The position numbers and the translations under genes were made by a program. The notes beneath the pieces are model-generated. The model saw nothing but the letters and a program-made list of their open reading frames with translations. It was not told the DNA's origin and did not search any database. Source: Pseudopyrenochaeta lycopersici (lineage: Eukaryota; Ascomycota; Dothideomycetes; Pleosporales; Pseudopyrenochaetaceae). From it: a stretch of 64,000 nt of DNA. Location: contig NHZP01000004.1 in the NCBI GenBank assembly GCA_003313425.1, positions 2,128,560-2,192,559 of the forward strand, read 5' to 3'. Shown in pieces: positions 1 to 12,200 of this stretch (position 1 is its first letter; every line of letters starts with the position of its first letter).

Positions 1-2828
1 TTAGAATAATTTACTAGATATAAGATCCTCTCTCTTATAGATCTATTTTTAAGATATAATTAAATTATACTTTACTCTAATAGTAGAGATATAACTATAT
101 TCTAGACGCTAATTAGGTTATTAAGATTATATATAATAGTTTAAGGAGCTATAAACTTAGTTAGTACTTTTTAGTAGATAATAATAAAAATCCTAATTAG
201 ATATTAGCCTTATACTATACTATTCTTAGATAATATTATATATAGTAGCTTAAAATTAACGTATAATAATAAAGAAGTATTACTAGGAGTTTAAAAATAC
301 GTACTAGAATATATCTAATAGCTAGACTAAGTACTTACTAATATTAAAAAAGCTAAGGCTATAGTCTTAGAAATAAAGTGTTACTAAGGAATAGACAGGC
401 TAGGTATTATTAGATATAAAGTAGGTACTAAAGGAAAGCACCTAGATTACTAGAAAGTAGCTAAAATTTAAGAATAGCCTAAATATAGGAACGTAAAGGA
501 AGTGCAGATATTCCTTAGAATATATATCTATTATTATATCTAGGTACTAAGTTTTACTATTTAAGTAAAACTATTATTTACCTTTTTATAAAATAAAATA
601 GAATAGGTATAAGAATTACTATAATAAGAAGTAATATAAGATCTAAAAGATAAAATTACTAATACGCCTATATTAGCTAGCCTAGATTATAAATATAGGT
701 AGAGATTCTACCTTAGGGTTAATAAAAGTAAAGAAGGTATAAAAGCTATACTTAAATAGGAAGGTAAGAATAAGAAGTATTATCTTTATTAGTTTAAAAG
801 TATAATATAGTTATAAGCTAAAAGTTAGTAGTATTTAACTAAGCTTAAATATAGGGTAGTGCTTTAGGCACTAAAGAAATTCAGAACTTAGCTATATAGG
901 CAGAACTTTATAATTAAGACAGACGCGTAGACGTTAATTACGCAGCTAAACTAATTATTAGCTAAGATACTAGGATCTATTATAAATAGATAGATAGCTG
1001 CAATTCTTATATAAAAATTTAATATTAAGCACGTGCTTAGTAAAAAGCACGTAGTAGCTAATATATTATTATAGTACCTAAAACCTAATAGATAAGAACT
1101 ACTAGATTAGATAAAGAATAATTTAGAGGAATATATTAAATACCTAATTAGCGTAATAGATAAGGCGCTACTTATTTAAGAATAGGCCTTAAAGAATAAA
1201 TACTTAAATACTTTAGAGGAAATTACCTAATTCCTCTTATTACTAAAACTTCTACTTAATCTTATAAAGAAGGAACTTTAGGTATAGAAAAAGAAAGCTA
1301 TAAACTTCTTTATTAGAAATAGCTATCTATTTAGAAAAATATTATAAAATATTATAGTTTATAAAGTAGTTAATAACTTTAACTTATAAGTAGTAGCTAT
1401 AAGTAATATCTATAAAGTTATTAGATATTAAGGCGTTACAGGCGTGTATAGTATAATAGTATAAAAGTATTAGTAGAAAAGTATATATAGTAATATTAAG
1501 CTTTAAATATTAGCTTATAAAGAATACTAACTAAGATCTTCTAAGCGTATAGTAGATATACTTACTAATACTTATAGTTACGCGCTATAGGAAATAATTA
1601 TAATTAACGTAGTATATATACTAGAGTAAAATAGAAAGAGATTTCTAGTCCTTGCTAGGGAATACCTCTCTAGATAAGTTAAAGGTTACGCAATCTCTAA
1701 TAATAAGTCTTTAACTATTATAAAGTTTATCTATAAAGAAATTATATATAAGTAGAGTATAATAAAGAAATTAATAGTAGATAGAGGACCTAATTTTACT
1801 AAAGTTATTATAGCCCTTGCTAAGATATACAAGATTAGGCGCGTCTAATTATTAGCTTATAACCCTTAAGTAATAGGTAAAGTTAAAAGTAGTTATAAAC
1901 TAATTATAAATACGCTTACTAAGTTACTAGGATTATAGGTTATAAATCTCCTAGCTATATTATTAGCAGACAGGATATTAATCTAGGAATAAACTAGATA
2001 TTTAGCCTTCTAACTTATTACTAGACAAAACCTAGTCCTACTAATTAAGCTAGCCTTACTAACCTAGCAGACACTTCTCTTCTACTAAATCTATAATAAA
2101 GAATATCTTCTTATAGTACGAGTAATATAGATTAACCTTAAAGACTAGCTTATTAAAGAGGCAGTCGTAAAAACTAAGTAAATACGTGCAGCAAAAAAAG
2201 AATACTAGGACAATTATAAAGAAATTAAATAATAAGAGATAAAAGATAGAGACTTAGTCTTACTATAAGATTTAATATATAAGATTAATATATCTAGGTT
2301 AAGAAAGCTAACTATAAGATAGTTAGGTCTATATTAAATCTTAGAAGTATTTAAAGATTAAGGTACTTATAGACTTAAAGACCTTAATAGATTAAGGTTT
2401 ACCTACACTACGCTAGGTTATTATTTAAAGCTATTTATCTAGAGAGACTTATTAAATATAGCTACTAAAGACTAAAGAAGAATAAAATTATAAGAACTAT
2501 TATTATAGGAAGAGGTACACCTCTTTTAAGAGCTACTAGCTTAGTTTAACTAGTCTTAAGATAAACTAAGCAACAACAAGCCTAAAGTAGAGAGAAGTCG
2601 CCTGCAAAACCTTAAATCTAGAAAATTAGTTAATTAAGACCTAGTTATAATATTAGATATAGTAACCTACCTAAACTATATATTAGTCTAAGTTATACTA
2701 AGGAGGTTAATAATAATAAAGAAAGAGGCGTATTCTAAAGAATTTATAGATTCTAAATCTAATATAACGTCTAAAGATAAACTATTATAGGCTAAAGGAT
2801 AGCTAAAAGTTTCTAAGTAAGAGAGGGG
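1..2828 (+). pseudogene. RIP-degraded Gypsy (Ty3) pol, 3' part
   Basis: Read on the plus strand with TAG/TAA taken as former Gln/Trp codons, one frame runs almost without indels through the end of reverse transcriptase, an RNase H part (TDA motif near 920, then a KHVLSKKHVVAN-like stretch near 1030) and an integrase core with VDRGPNFTK near 1775 and YNPQ near 1860. A basic tail ends at a purine run (AAGAGAGGGG) just before 2829. Together these identify a Ty3/Gypsy pol. The first 60 bases contain no CA or TG dinucleotide, typical of RIP. The 5' part lies outside the window and element A interrupts the 3' side. The continuation should resume after 16721. Confidence 0.8.
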
Positions 2829-3262
2829 TGTAAAGAATCTTAAAAGCTATTAGTAAGAATAACTAATAAGATTATAAGGTTAGTTCTCTAGGATAGAGTA
2901 AGAGACTAGATAAAAGAGGGTTTAATACTAAGATAGTAAGAGGGTGCTTCTATAAAGAGTACTAAGAGTTAAGAATAATTAGTATTACTATTACTATACT
3001 ATAGAGTATAATATTAAGTTAAATATAATAAGCTATAAGAGTTTATTATAATAATCTATATATATAAGGAGTCTTATAAGACTATACTACTCTTATAGAG
3101 TCTTATATAGAGACTAGATATTAGAGTATAAGATCCTTAAGACTATAAGACTTATAATAAGTTACGTATTCTTTTCTTAATATAGCCTTATACCTAGCGC
3201 ACGTACTAGGCTGCAGGGCTCCTTAAGGCGGTTATCCCTTAGTATATTCTTAAGTTATAACA
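2829..3262 (-). repeat. Left LTR of element A (3' LTR in element sense)
   Basis: Begins TGTAAAGAATC and ends TTATAACA. It matches 16283-16716 over its whole length, the differences seen being mostly C/T and G/A changes. The TG...CA ends and the flanking AGGGG define its borders. Confidence 0.88.
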
Positions 3263-3378
3263 CTATCCCCCTCCTCTAATAGCTTATATCTATATAAGTT
3301 AATCTAATATCCTCCTAGGCTACTTACTATTATTAAAAACGCAGAGATTAAATAAATAATAAAGGTTAGGACGTAATA

Positions 3379-3903
3379 GTGTCCTGTAAGCGATATATAG
3401 AAAATAATTTAGGTTATTAGATATCTTCTTTATCCGCGAAATGTAGGAATTGTAAGAGAGTTAAGAGATAGGTAGAATATGTGCCTGTTAACGTCTTAGT
3501 TCTAGATTTCTTAAAAATTAATAAGGAGTTAGTAGATTTAGACTAATAAGATAAAGTAGTAGAAAAAACTATTAACGAGGACGAGCGATTAGTACAGGCG
3601 GCGTTTAACTGTATTACTGCGGCACGTTTAAAGCAGAAGCGTTTACGTAAGTAACGTAAGTTATTAAAGAAGAAAGAGGTAAGGTTATTTAATAAGGGTC
3701 TCGCAGACGTAGAGGATATTAAACGCCTTAAGGCGTTAGAGTCCTTAAACTCTAAGTTAGCCTTAGTTAACCTTAGGGCTCCCTTAGGTACTGCTATTAT
3801 AGACTAGTCGCTATTCTAGGAGTTAGGGCTGCTAGAGTCTTCTAGCTAGGTGTCCTTAGAATTATAATACGTTTCTTAGGTTAGTTATAGTTCTAGTACC
3901 TAA
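3379..3903 (+). pseudogene. Antisense accessory ORF of element A (Cys-motif, coiled-coil-like)
   Basis: At the 3' end of the minus-strand element A, a plus-strand frame of about 175 codons is broken only by TAG/TAA codons that RIP could make from Gln or Trp. It starts with Cys pairs (VSCKRY, then KCRNCKRVKR) and continues into a charged, helix-prone stretch rich in Lys, Arg, Leu and Glu (such as RLKQKRLRK and DVEDIKRLKALESL). The TAA at 3901 may be the original stop or another mutated codon. The upstream start is not clear. The Cys spacing followed by a coiled coil recalls small fungal hypothetical proteins near retrotransposons, but I do not recognise a named family. It lies between the polypurine tract and the pol end, in the opposite direction. 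Confidence 0.5.
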
Positions 3904-6900
3904 GCTCTTTTTATTCTTTATTACGATAGTATTTACTAATTCGTTCCTTATAGTTCCTTAAGTTAGACTTAGGTTCCTATGTATTTTCTAAATCTAGGTA
4001 GCCTTTCTATTTTATAAGGTACTTCCTTTCTCTATATTATTCTTTTATAATCTTAGAGTATTCTTTACTAAGAATTTTTTTAACTTTATACTCTATTTCT
4101 TCTTTAGTTTTATACTAGAATATTTTTTATAGTAGTATTACTAGATTAGCTAGTTCTAACTTAGAGATATAGAAGCGTAGGTAGATCTTTATATCTAGTA
4201 GTAGCTTAAGTATATAATTTATAAGTCTATCTTATTCTTTAACTAAAAATAGTCTAACCTTAACGTAATTAAGTCTCTTACTTAGTTACTTATTAAGTAG
4301 GTTTTTTATAAGTAAGTATACTTTATCCTTCTTCTTTAGCTAAGGTACTATTTTTCTTTTCTTATTTTAGTAAGAAATACTATTACGTTATACTTTCTTA
4401 AGGTTTTCTTAGAGTTATTTATATATTTTCTTTATTTCTTTAGCTATTTTTATAGCTACTTTAGCTTTTCTACTAAGATATAACTTTATAAAGAGATTAG
4501 AGTGTCTCCTATAGTTAGTAAAGAATAGTATCTTTCTAGTTAATTCTAATAATTTATTATTATAGGCTAGTTATACTATTAGTAATAGTAAAACCTAATT
4601 ATTTTACTATTAATTACTGTAAATCCTTAGGTAGGTTTTTATTATTCTGTTTATTCTTTCTGTTTATCTATCTATTTATAGGTAATAGGCTATTAATAAC
4701 TTTCTCTTTATTCTTATTGCGGCTATTAAAGTAGACTAAAAGTTAGATATAAAGAGCTTATCTCTATTACTTATAATAGACTTAGGTATACTATAATATT
4801 ATATTAGTCTGTCTAGGATAACAAACGCTAGTTATTCTATATTATAGTCGTTTCTAAATAGTATTATCTCTGCTACTTTTATAAGTCTGTAGACTATATT
4901 AAAGATAGTATTATATTTAATTCCTATTACGAGATCTTTAGATAGTAGTAACCCTATTATAAAATCTATAGAAATATCTACCTAAGGTTGATTAGGTAGC
5001 TCTATAGCTTACATTTCTCTATAAGGTGCGTAGGTACTATATTTATTCTTATAATAGTCTGCGCATTTTTAAATAAACTATTTAACCTTAGCTTTTATAT
5101 TCTTAAAGCTATAGTATTACTATATAAGTTCTATTATTCTCTTAATTCCTAGGTAACTATGTACTAGGTTATTATAGTGTTATTAGATAATTACGTCTTA
5201 TAAATCTTTAGGTACTTTAGACGTAATTATTATAGTATTATTTAATAACTTATTAGGTCCTAGGCTTCTATCCTAATTTACTTAAAGGATAGCATTACTA
5301 ACTATTACTTTTATTCCTGCGATGTCTAGTCTGCAGCTAAGAGTATTAGCTCTGCTGTTATCCTTTCCTAGCGTGTATATAATCTTAAACTTATATTATC
5401 CTAATATTTTAGCCTATCTAACCTGTCTACAGTTTAAGGTTTTAGTAGTAGTAAAATAAACTAGGTTCTTGTAATCCGTGAATATTATAAGATCTGAGCA
5501 GCTTTCTGCGTAGATTTACTAGTAGTTAAGAGCGTCGACGACTGCTATAAGCTCTTTGTTATGCACGTCGTAGCGTTCTTCAGCGTCTATGAATTTTCTT
5601 GAGTAGTACGCGATTGGGTGCCATTTCCTATTGCGTGTTTTTTCTCGTGAGCTTAGTAAGTAGGATAGATTTCTTAGAAAAATCCTTAATAAACTGTCAG
5701 TTAAAGTTAATAAATCCTATAAATAACTGTATATCCTTAACTATTTTAGGTTTAGGCTATTCTTTTACTACTCTTATTTTTTCTTTACTTATCTTTACTT
5801 TATATGCACCTACTATATATCCTAAGAATTTAACTTCTTTTTTATAGAACTTATATTTCTTAGGTTTAAGTAGTAAACTAAATCTTCTTAAGCAGGTAAG
5901 AACTGTTTTAACGTGCTTAATATGTTCCTGTAGATTACCTAAGTATATAAGGATATTATTAAGGTATGTAATAATAAATATATCTAGGTGTTCTCTTAAT
6001 ATATTATTAATAAGTGCCTAGCATGTAGCTAGTGCGTTAGTAAGACTAAAAGGTATTACTATATACTTATAGTAGCTGTAGCGTGTTCTAAACGTGTAAC
6101 GTATGGTTTCAGGCAATAGTACTTGCTTTACACCACAGATAATAGTAAAGGGATGGTTCTGTATTGCTGTTACTCAGCTATGGGAGAGAATAATACTTGT
6201 CGTCCCCGCTCCGCGCAGCCAGCGCAGGTTTTGAGCAGGTCCGTCGCGGTGCGCGCTAGCCCCCGAAAAGGTCTAGCGCAACCATACTGCAACACTAAGG
6301 TTCAAATTCACGATACTTCGTTACAAAACGCAGTCTTTTATTCCTCGCCTTCTTTTATATAAATAAGGTTATACGCTCCTCTTAAGTCTAATACTATAAA
6401 GACTTTTATAAAGGCTAGTTAATCTTATAATTTTACTATATTTAGTAGAGGGTATTAATTCTTTATTATAATATTATTAAGTTTCTAATAGTTAATATAT
6501 AATCTTAACTTCTTATTTTTCTTTAGTATAAATAGTATAAGGTATCTTACTAGTAACTATAATTCCCTAATAAATCTTTTCTTTAAATTTATTTTAATAT
6601 ATTTACGTAGGGTGTTAAGTTCTTTTTCTAATAAACTATAAATTAGGCTAAAAGTTAGTTACTTTCCCTCTTATAGGATAATCTTATAATCCTAAAGTTA
6701 ATACTTAGGTAATACTTTTATAGTTATCTCTTCCTAAAAGAGTAACTTATATTCTTTATACTTATTAGGGATTACTAGAGTTACGCTTTACTCCTTAACT
6801 CTAGCTTATTAGTTTAAAGGCCTCCTATTAGTACCTGCTAAGTTAGACCCTTATGTCTTAAAGTTATCCTTATTTAAAGTAAGGATCCTAATTATTATCT

Positions 6901-7587
6901 TCTTATTTACCTAAGTACTTAGCCGCAGCGTAAGCTTACTTATAGTTACGTCTGTTCTATAGTATTTAAATAAGAACTTTTTTCTTTTCTAATCTATGTC
7001 TAGACTATGTTCTCTTAACTATAAGAGTCCTAGTATTACCTTATATTATAATAGTCTAAAGACGTCTAGGTTAATTATTTCCCTATAGTTCTAGATAATA
7101 AGTTGCACGTTCTATACTTTGTGTGTAATTATAGACTCTAATAGCATTAGTTATCTATTAGCTACTATTAATAGATATAGTACTAATTTTAATAATAGGA
7201 TAAGGCTAGCTTATTCTATCGCTTACGCAGAAATATAGCTGTATTATACTCTAGAATCTACTAGTGCCTTTATCTAGCTTCTATTAAGCTTAATATTTAG
7301 CTTAAAGAGTCCTTATACGCCTGTTGTATATAGAGTTTATAGTTCTTACCTATTAGTAGGCGTAACTCTAAAAAAGGCTCTTCTTAATACCTATTTAGTG
7401 TCTTAACGTTTTTATGCTTAAGGTAGTTAGAGTTAAGGCATGTTTACTATTACTGTTAATTGCACTCCCTATTAAAGACTAGCTGCATCGCTATAGTAGT
7501 CGCAGGGTTATTATTTCCTAGGAAGTAGAGTACAGTCCTCTTATCCTATAGGTAGTTGTTACACTTAACTTTAAGATAATTATACTA
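3904..7587 (-). pseudogene. Element A pol: integrase, RNase H and RT (RIP-degraded)
   Basis: On the minus strand the order from right to left is RT, RNase H and integrase. The clearest part is 5470-5640, the least mutated, which reads as an RNase H segment with YYSRKF, a DAEERYDVHNKELIAVV stretch and FTDYKNL. An RT piece near 6000-6100 reads like YKYIVIPFSLTNALA. The solo LTR at 6095-6325 sits between KTAF and RTRY of this RT. Protease and gag lie across element B, at 14327-16282. This copy cannot be functional: stop codons occur throughout. Confidence 0.75.
6095..6325 (-). repeat. Solo LTR, family C (231 bp), in element A RT
   Basis: The sequence runs from TGTAACG to CGTTACA and is flanked by the 5-bp duplication AAACG (6090-6094 and 6326-6330), which fits a solo LTR. 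It interrupts the conserved RT motif KTAF/RTRY of element A. It is much less AT-biased than its surroundings, so it is probably a later arrival. An inverted repeat near 6257-6283 (GCGCTAG...CTAGCGC) forms a hairpin. A second copy in the opposite orientation is at 42035-42265. Confidence 0.85.
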
Positions 7588-7592
7588 TTAGT

Positions 7593-7842
7593 TGTTACGG
7601 GCGAAGAGGCCTAACTAACGAGTGTGCATTTGTCCTATACTACAGAAGGAGAAAGATAGAGAAGAGGTTACAGGTATCCTTAGAGGATATATATGTATGT
7701 TTGCACGAGTAAAGAGGAACGTGCTCCTCTAGCTGCTAACTTATACGAGCTAATAAGAAAAGAGGGCAGAGGAGATTAAGGAGTTCTTTCCCCGTGTAAT
7801 AGTAGCGAAGCCTCTCCTACTTAAAGGGCGCAGCCTATTATA
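7593..7842 (-). repeat. Left LTR of element B
   Basis: A 250-bp LTR, nearly identical to 14072-14321. The visible differences are mostly transitions (for example CATTACA has become TATTATA at the right edge), as RIP would produce. Confidence 0.92.
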
Positions 7843-8062
7843 ATACCCTCCTCCTCCTTAAATAACCGTGTTGCTTCTTCGTACGTAGTTTAACCTTAAC
7901 CTTATACTTATATAGGTAGCGTTATGTTATTATGCTGTAAAAGTAGAGATGTTACGTGTACTTTTTCTTGTTCGTTTGCAAGCAATTTTCCTCCTTTACC
8001 TGTTGTTATTGCCTAATAACGTAAAGTAGAGGAGAGGTTAGTTGTTTGCTCGCTCGTGCGCA

Positions 8063-8068
8063 TATAAA
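8063..8068 (+). promoter_or_regulatory. TATA box before the element B accessory ORF
   Basis: TATAAA lies 86 nt before the ATG at 8154, followed by a pyrimidine-rich stretch and a short leader. This spacing is normal for a fungal Pol II promoter and suggests the antisense frame once had its own promoter. Confidence 0.4.
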
Positions 8069-8153
8069 GAGCTTTTCCTCTAACTCTTTCTTCCTCTTTT
8101 ACTGCTTAACTTCAACTTACTTGCGTACGACTCGTCTTCCTATCATTACTAAC

Positions 8154-9203
8154 ATGCCTCCTAAAGCAGCTCCCTTAGCTAGTCAGCCTAATCGCGGTGT
8201 GTAGGGTCCTAGTAGTCATAGCGGTAGTGTAAACCATCTTACTCGTACGACTGCTAGCAACATTATGTCTACGCACGCGGCTGCTAGGGCTAACATTGCT
8301 CGGGTTACTCACGCTTGGCTTACTTAAACCGCTCCTAACTAAACTCGACCTGTTAGTATTATTATTCCTGCTGCTTAGGGTAATACGTCTCTTCTCCCTA
8401 CTAACTACGTAATCTAGTATATCCTAGATACTCTAGTTATAGACGAGTTTCGCCGTCTCTTTATAACTGCTTCTGTACGTCTTATTCCTCTTTTCTTTTC
8501 TATATCTAACATTATTTAGCCTAAGCTAGTTCGCATCGCTAAATTCTTCCTTCGTCCTGTTAATTAATCCCCGTACGATGCTCAGTAGGGCCATAGTCTT
8601 AATAATTTCTCTCCTGTTATCGCTCGTTGTATAATTAACGCTTAGTAACTCTTCTCTAGTCGTTAATCCTACCTTAAAGCCTACCTTATCTATAGCTGCG
8701 GTTCCCTTAACGCTAACTTCTATTCTAATAACTGTGCTAAGGCTATACGAGAGCGTTGTACGTTCACAGCCTTTGCTAAGTGTGTCTCTATTACTAGCGA
8801 GTAGAGCAGAGCTTACTCTAATTACGTGTGGCAGGATTATAGTGCGTCTTGTATAGCTAGGCGTACTCTACCTCTCCCACCTTCTAACAGAGTCTCTGTT
8901 CCTCAGCGTAGTTAAGGTCAGGGTCGAGTCCTTACTAAGCCTAAGGAGGATAAACGTTTCTCAGACGTCTTAGGTTAGAGGGCCTCGTACGGGGTTGGTT
9001 AGCTTATACTAGCTTATTTCTCTAACCTTTTAGTAGTTTCCTAGATAGTAGCCGTACAGGCTGTATATAAGTCCTCTATTTCTTATAGACTTCTATAGTA
9101 ATAAGATTCTCTTCTAGCTCCTAAGTTAGGTTATAGTACCCCTCCTATTTTACATAGAACTTGTTATGTTAATTTCGTAAGCGCTTATCTTAGATGTTCT
9201 TAA
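8154..9203 (+). pseudogene. Antisense accessory ORF of element B (about 349 codons)
   Basis: A plus-strand frame runs from ATG 8154 (MPPKAAPLASQ) to TAA 9201-9203 with no indel. Every internal stop is TAG or TAA, as expected from RIP of Gln/Trp codons. It has a Ser/Thr/Pro-rich N-terminus, a middle with FRRLFITASVRLIPLFF, and a Cys-containing section (SCGSLNANFYSNNCAK, then FAKCVSIT). It lies opposite to, and downstream of, gag-pol inside the LTRs, so it is part of the element rather than host DNA. The family is not recognised. A regulator or an accessory protein would both be guesses. The conserved length argues it was once translated. Confidence 0.6.
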
Positions 9204-9209
9204 TTACCT

Positions 9210-12200
9210 ATTTAAGGTAGTCTTCCTGTAGGTCGTTGTCTCGTACGATAATAGCAGCGGGGTTTAAGTTATTAGTTTGTTGTGATAGGAAGGGGTCTTT
9301 AGCAGCTAGTCTTAGCTTCTCTACATAGTACAATTTAGTTCTCTATAGTACATAAAGCTTAACCTAATAGGGGTCTCGTACGCAGGCGACTTAGTACTTC
9401 TTACTTTTCTAGTTAAGTTTCTTGCTTCTGCGTGTAGTTCGTACGTGCCTGAGGTCTAACCATACCCAGTCTCCAACCTTATACTTAGGAGCTGGGCGAC
9501 GTGTCTTATTCGCCTATACTTCCTGTTGTTATTAAGCGTGTGTTATAGCTAAGATAGCCTAGTTAGCAGCTTATTTTAGCGTTCGTATAATGCTTTCTGC
9601 TCGTTCGCTAGGGGGTGTTACTCTGTTAAGTAGGTTGCTGCTAGCTAATTTCCTAGGTAGCTCTAGGAAGGGCGAGTTTAGATAGCTGTGTAGAAGGAAG
9701 AAAGGAGCGACGCCTGTAGAGGAGTTCGTACGAGTGTTCAGCATTAGCTTAAGGATTAGGCATAGCGTTACCTAGTTGTTCTAGTCGTAGTTACAAAAGA
9801 TTCAACCAACTGCTTCAATATTACTATTCGCGCGTTCTGTAGTGCTGTCTGTTTATAGGTGGTAGGCTGTTAACAGGTTTCTCTGTACTCCTAAGAGTTT
9901 ACAGATTTTTCCCTATAGTTTGCTCACAAATTGCGTGCCCCTATCTAATGTAATAGACCTAGGGAGCCTGTAGTAGCGGAAGACTTCTCGTATAAATGCC
10001 CAGGCTACATCATCTGCTTTAATTATCTTAAGTAGGATTAGTATTACGCCTTTACCTAGGCGGTCTTTAACTACTATTAGGTTAGTGCAGCCAGACGACA
10101 GTAGTAGACCAGTAATAAAGTCAACTATTAAGTCTTGCTACGTACGACTAGGTACTAGTAACAGGCGTAGGTATCCGTGCTTACTATCTCTCTACAGAGT
10201 GCTTTATCTACATAAGCTGCAATTCCGTACGAATTAGCAGACATTTTCGCTCATACCTAGCCAGTACCAGGTACTAGCTAGCGTACAGTACGTTTCTTCT
10301 CTTCCTAGGTGACCTGTTTACACAGCTAGATGTGCTTACTAGATAATTCCTGTACGAAGGGGTTCATTTTTAGGCACCCAGATCCTAGATCTCTATTAGA
10401 GCTTTCTCTCTAAGTTAATCGTGCAATCTCCTAGTAATATAGTAAGTTTCTTCGTTATGCTAGGTAGCAACCTAGTACCTAGCTTTATAGCGTCGTAGAC
10501 TTCCTGATAGGTTAAGTTATCTCGTACGGCTTAGTCCTAGTGTTCAGTAATTAAGTCCTTAAGGATTAGAGCTTTTAGTAGGGACTCAGCTATAATTAAG
10601 CTGTTAAGGGTTAACGTAGGGGTTCGTACAACCCCTATAACTATTAGATCTTACTGTTAGGCTAGTACTAATATAACAAACTCTCTGCTTACTAGGCGGC
10701 TGTCGTCCGTTCCTTATAGTAGGTCCTAGTCTCTTCTAGATAGTGCGTCCGCTTAGGTATTCTCCTTACCTAGATAGTACTACAGCTTTATATTATTAAA
10801 CTATAATAGGTAGACTAACTATTATACGTGTTATTCTATTATCTTTTACTTCTTTGTAAAGTACTCTAGGTTCTTATAGTTAGTAATTACTTTAAATTCT
10901 CGTACGCTACAGAGTTCTGCGTCCTATTTATTTAGGCATGTAATAACTACTAGCAACTCCTTATCGTAAATTAGGTAGTTACTTTCGTGCGCTAGAAATT
11001 TCCTTAAGAGGTAAGCTACCGTGCGAAGAGTTCCTTACTTATCTTCTTATAATAGTACCCCGCCTATAGCAAAGCCTAAAGAGTTATATTCTACTATCGT
11101 CCGTCGTTTAGGTAAGAAAGTAGCAAGGACTTCGTCTGCTAAGAATACATCCTTAAGAGCTTAGAAACTCTGCTCTTATTCTGTGTCCTACAAGAATTTC
11201 TCTTCTTTTCTTATTAGCTGTACGAGAGGCTCTGCTAGTTAGGAGAAGTTTAGGATAAAGCATCTGTAGAAGTTAGTAAACCCTAGGAATCCTTATACGC
11301 CTTTAACTGTTATTAGGGCCTCCTATTCTTAAATAGCTTAGACTTTCTTAGGGTCTATAAATATACCCTTCTGTACTTCTAGGATGAAGCTAAGGTACTT
11401 CGTACGCTAAATATTAAACTTGCATTTACTTAGTTCTAGGTGTAGTCCTACTTCTTATAGGCGATCTAATACTTTTCGTACGTAGGCGTAGTGCTAAGAG
11501 AGAGATCCTTTAGTAAAGATAAGGATATCGTCTAAGTATGCAGAGGCGAAGTCGTCTAAGAAGTCTTGTAGGGCCTAGTTAATATACCTCTAGAAGGTAC
11601 TTAGTGCATTTGCTAAGCTAAAGGGCGTTACTAGCTACTTATATAATCTAAATCGTGTTTGAAACGCAGTTATCTATTCTAATCCTTTACTTATCCTTAT
11701 CTTATAGAATACTATAGTAACGTCTAGCTTAGTGTACTATATAGCTTGTCTAATTTGGTTTAACGTCTTACGTATAAGAGGTAGTAGGTAACAGTCTTTC
11801 TTAGTTAGGGCGTTAAGAGCTCTGTAGTCTACACAGAATCGTAGTCCTCCTCCTAGCTTGCGTACGAATAGTACGGGTAAGGCCGCTAGTAAGCTACTCG
11901 CACAGATAAACCCTTTATCTAGGAGGTCTAATAGCGTCTTCCTTAGTACTAAGAGTTTATCTCTTAACATTACGTAGAGAGGTCCGTACAGTATCTCTAG
12001 CTTCTGTTCATCCTTCTCTTCTAACTCTATCACGTAGTCTTATTATAGGCCTTACTGTAGGGGTAGCTTATTTCCTTCCTTAGGTAGGAACATCTTTAGA
12101 TAAGGTTGTACGTAAGCTGGCAGGGCGTTATATATTTCCTGTAGTGTTTTCTAGACCTTTAGGCGTAGTGCTTTCTTAATATCCCTTAGGCTTATAGTAA

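Noticed and set aside
6257..6310. Possible tRNA-derived SINE (hairpin and GGTTCAAATTC, like a B box)
   Set aside because: TG...CA ends and a 5-bp target duplication fit a solo LTR better, and the second copy precedes a Gypsy gag-pol.
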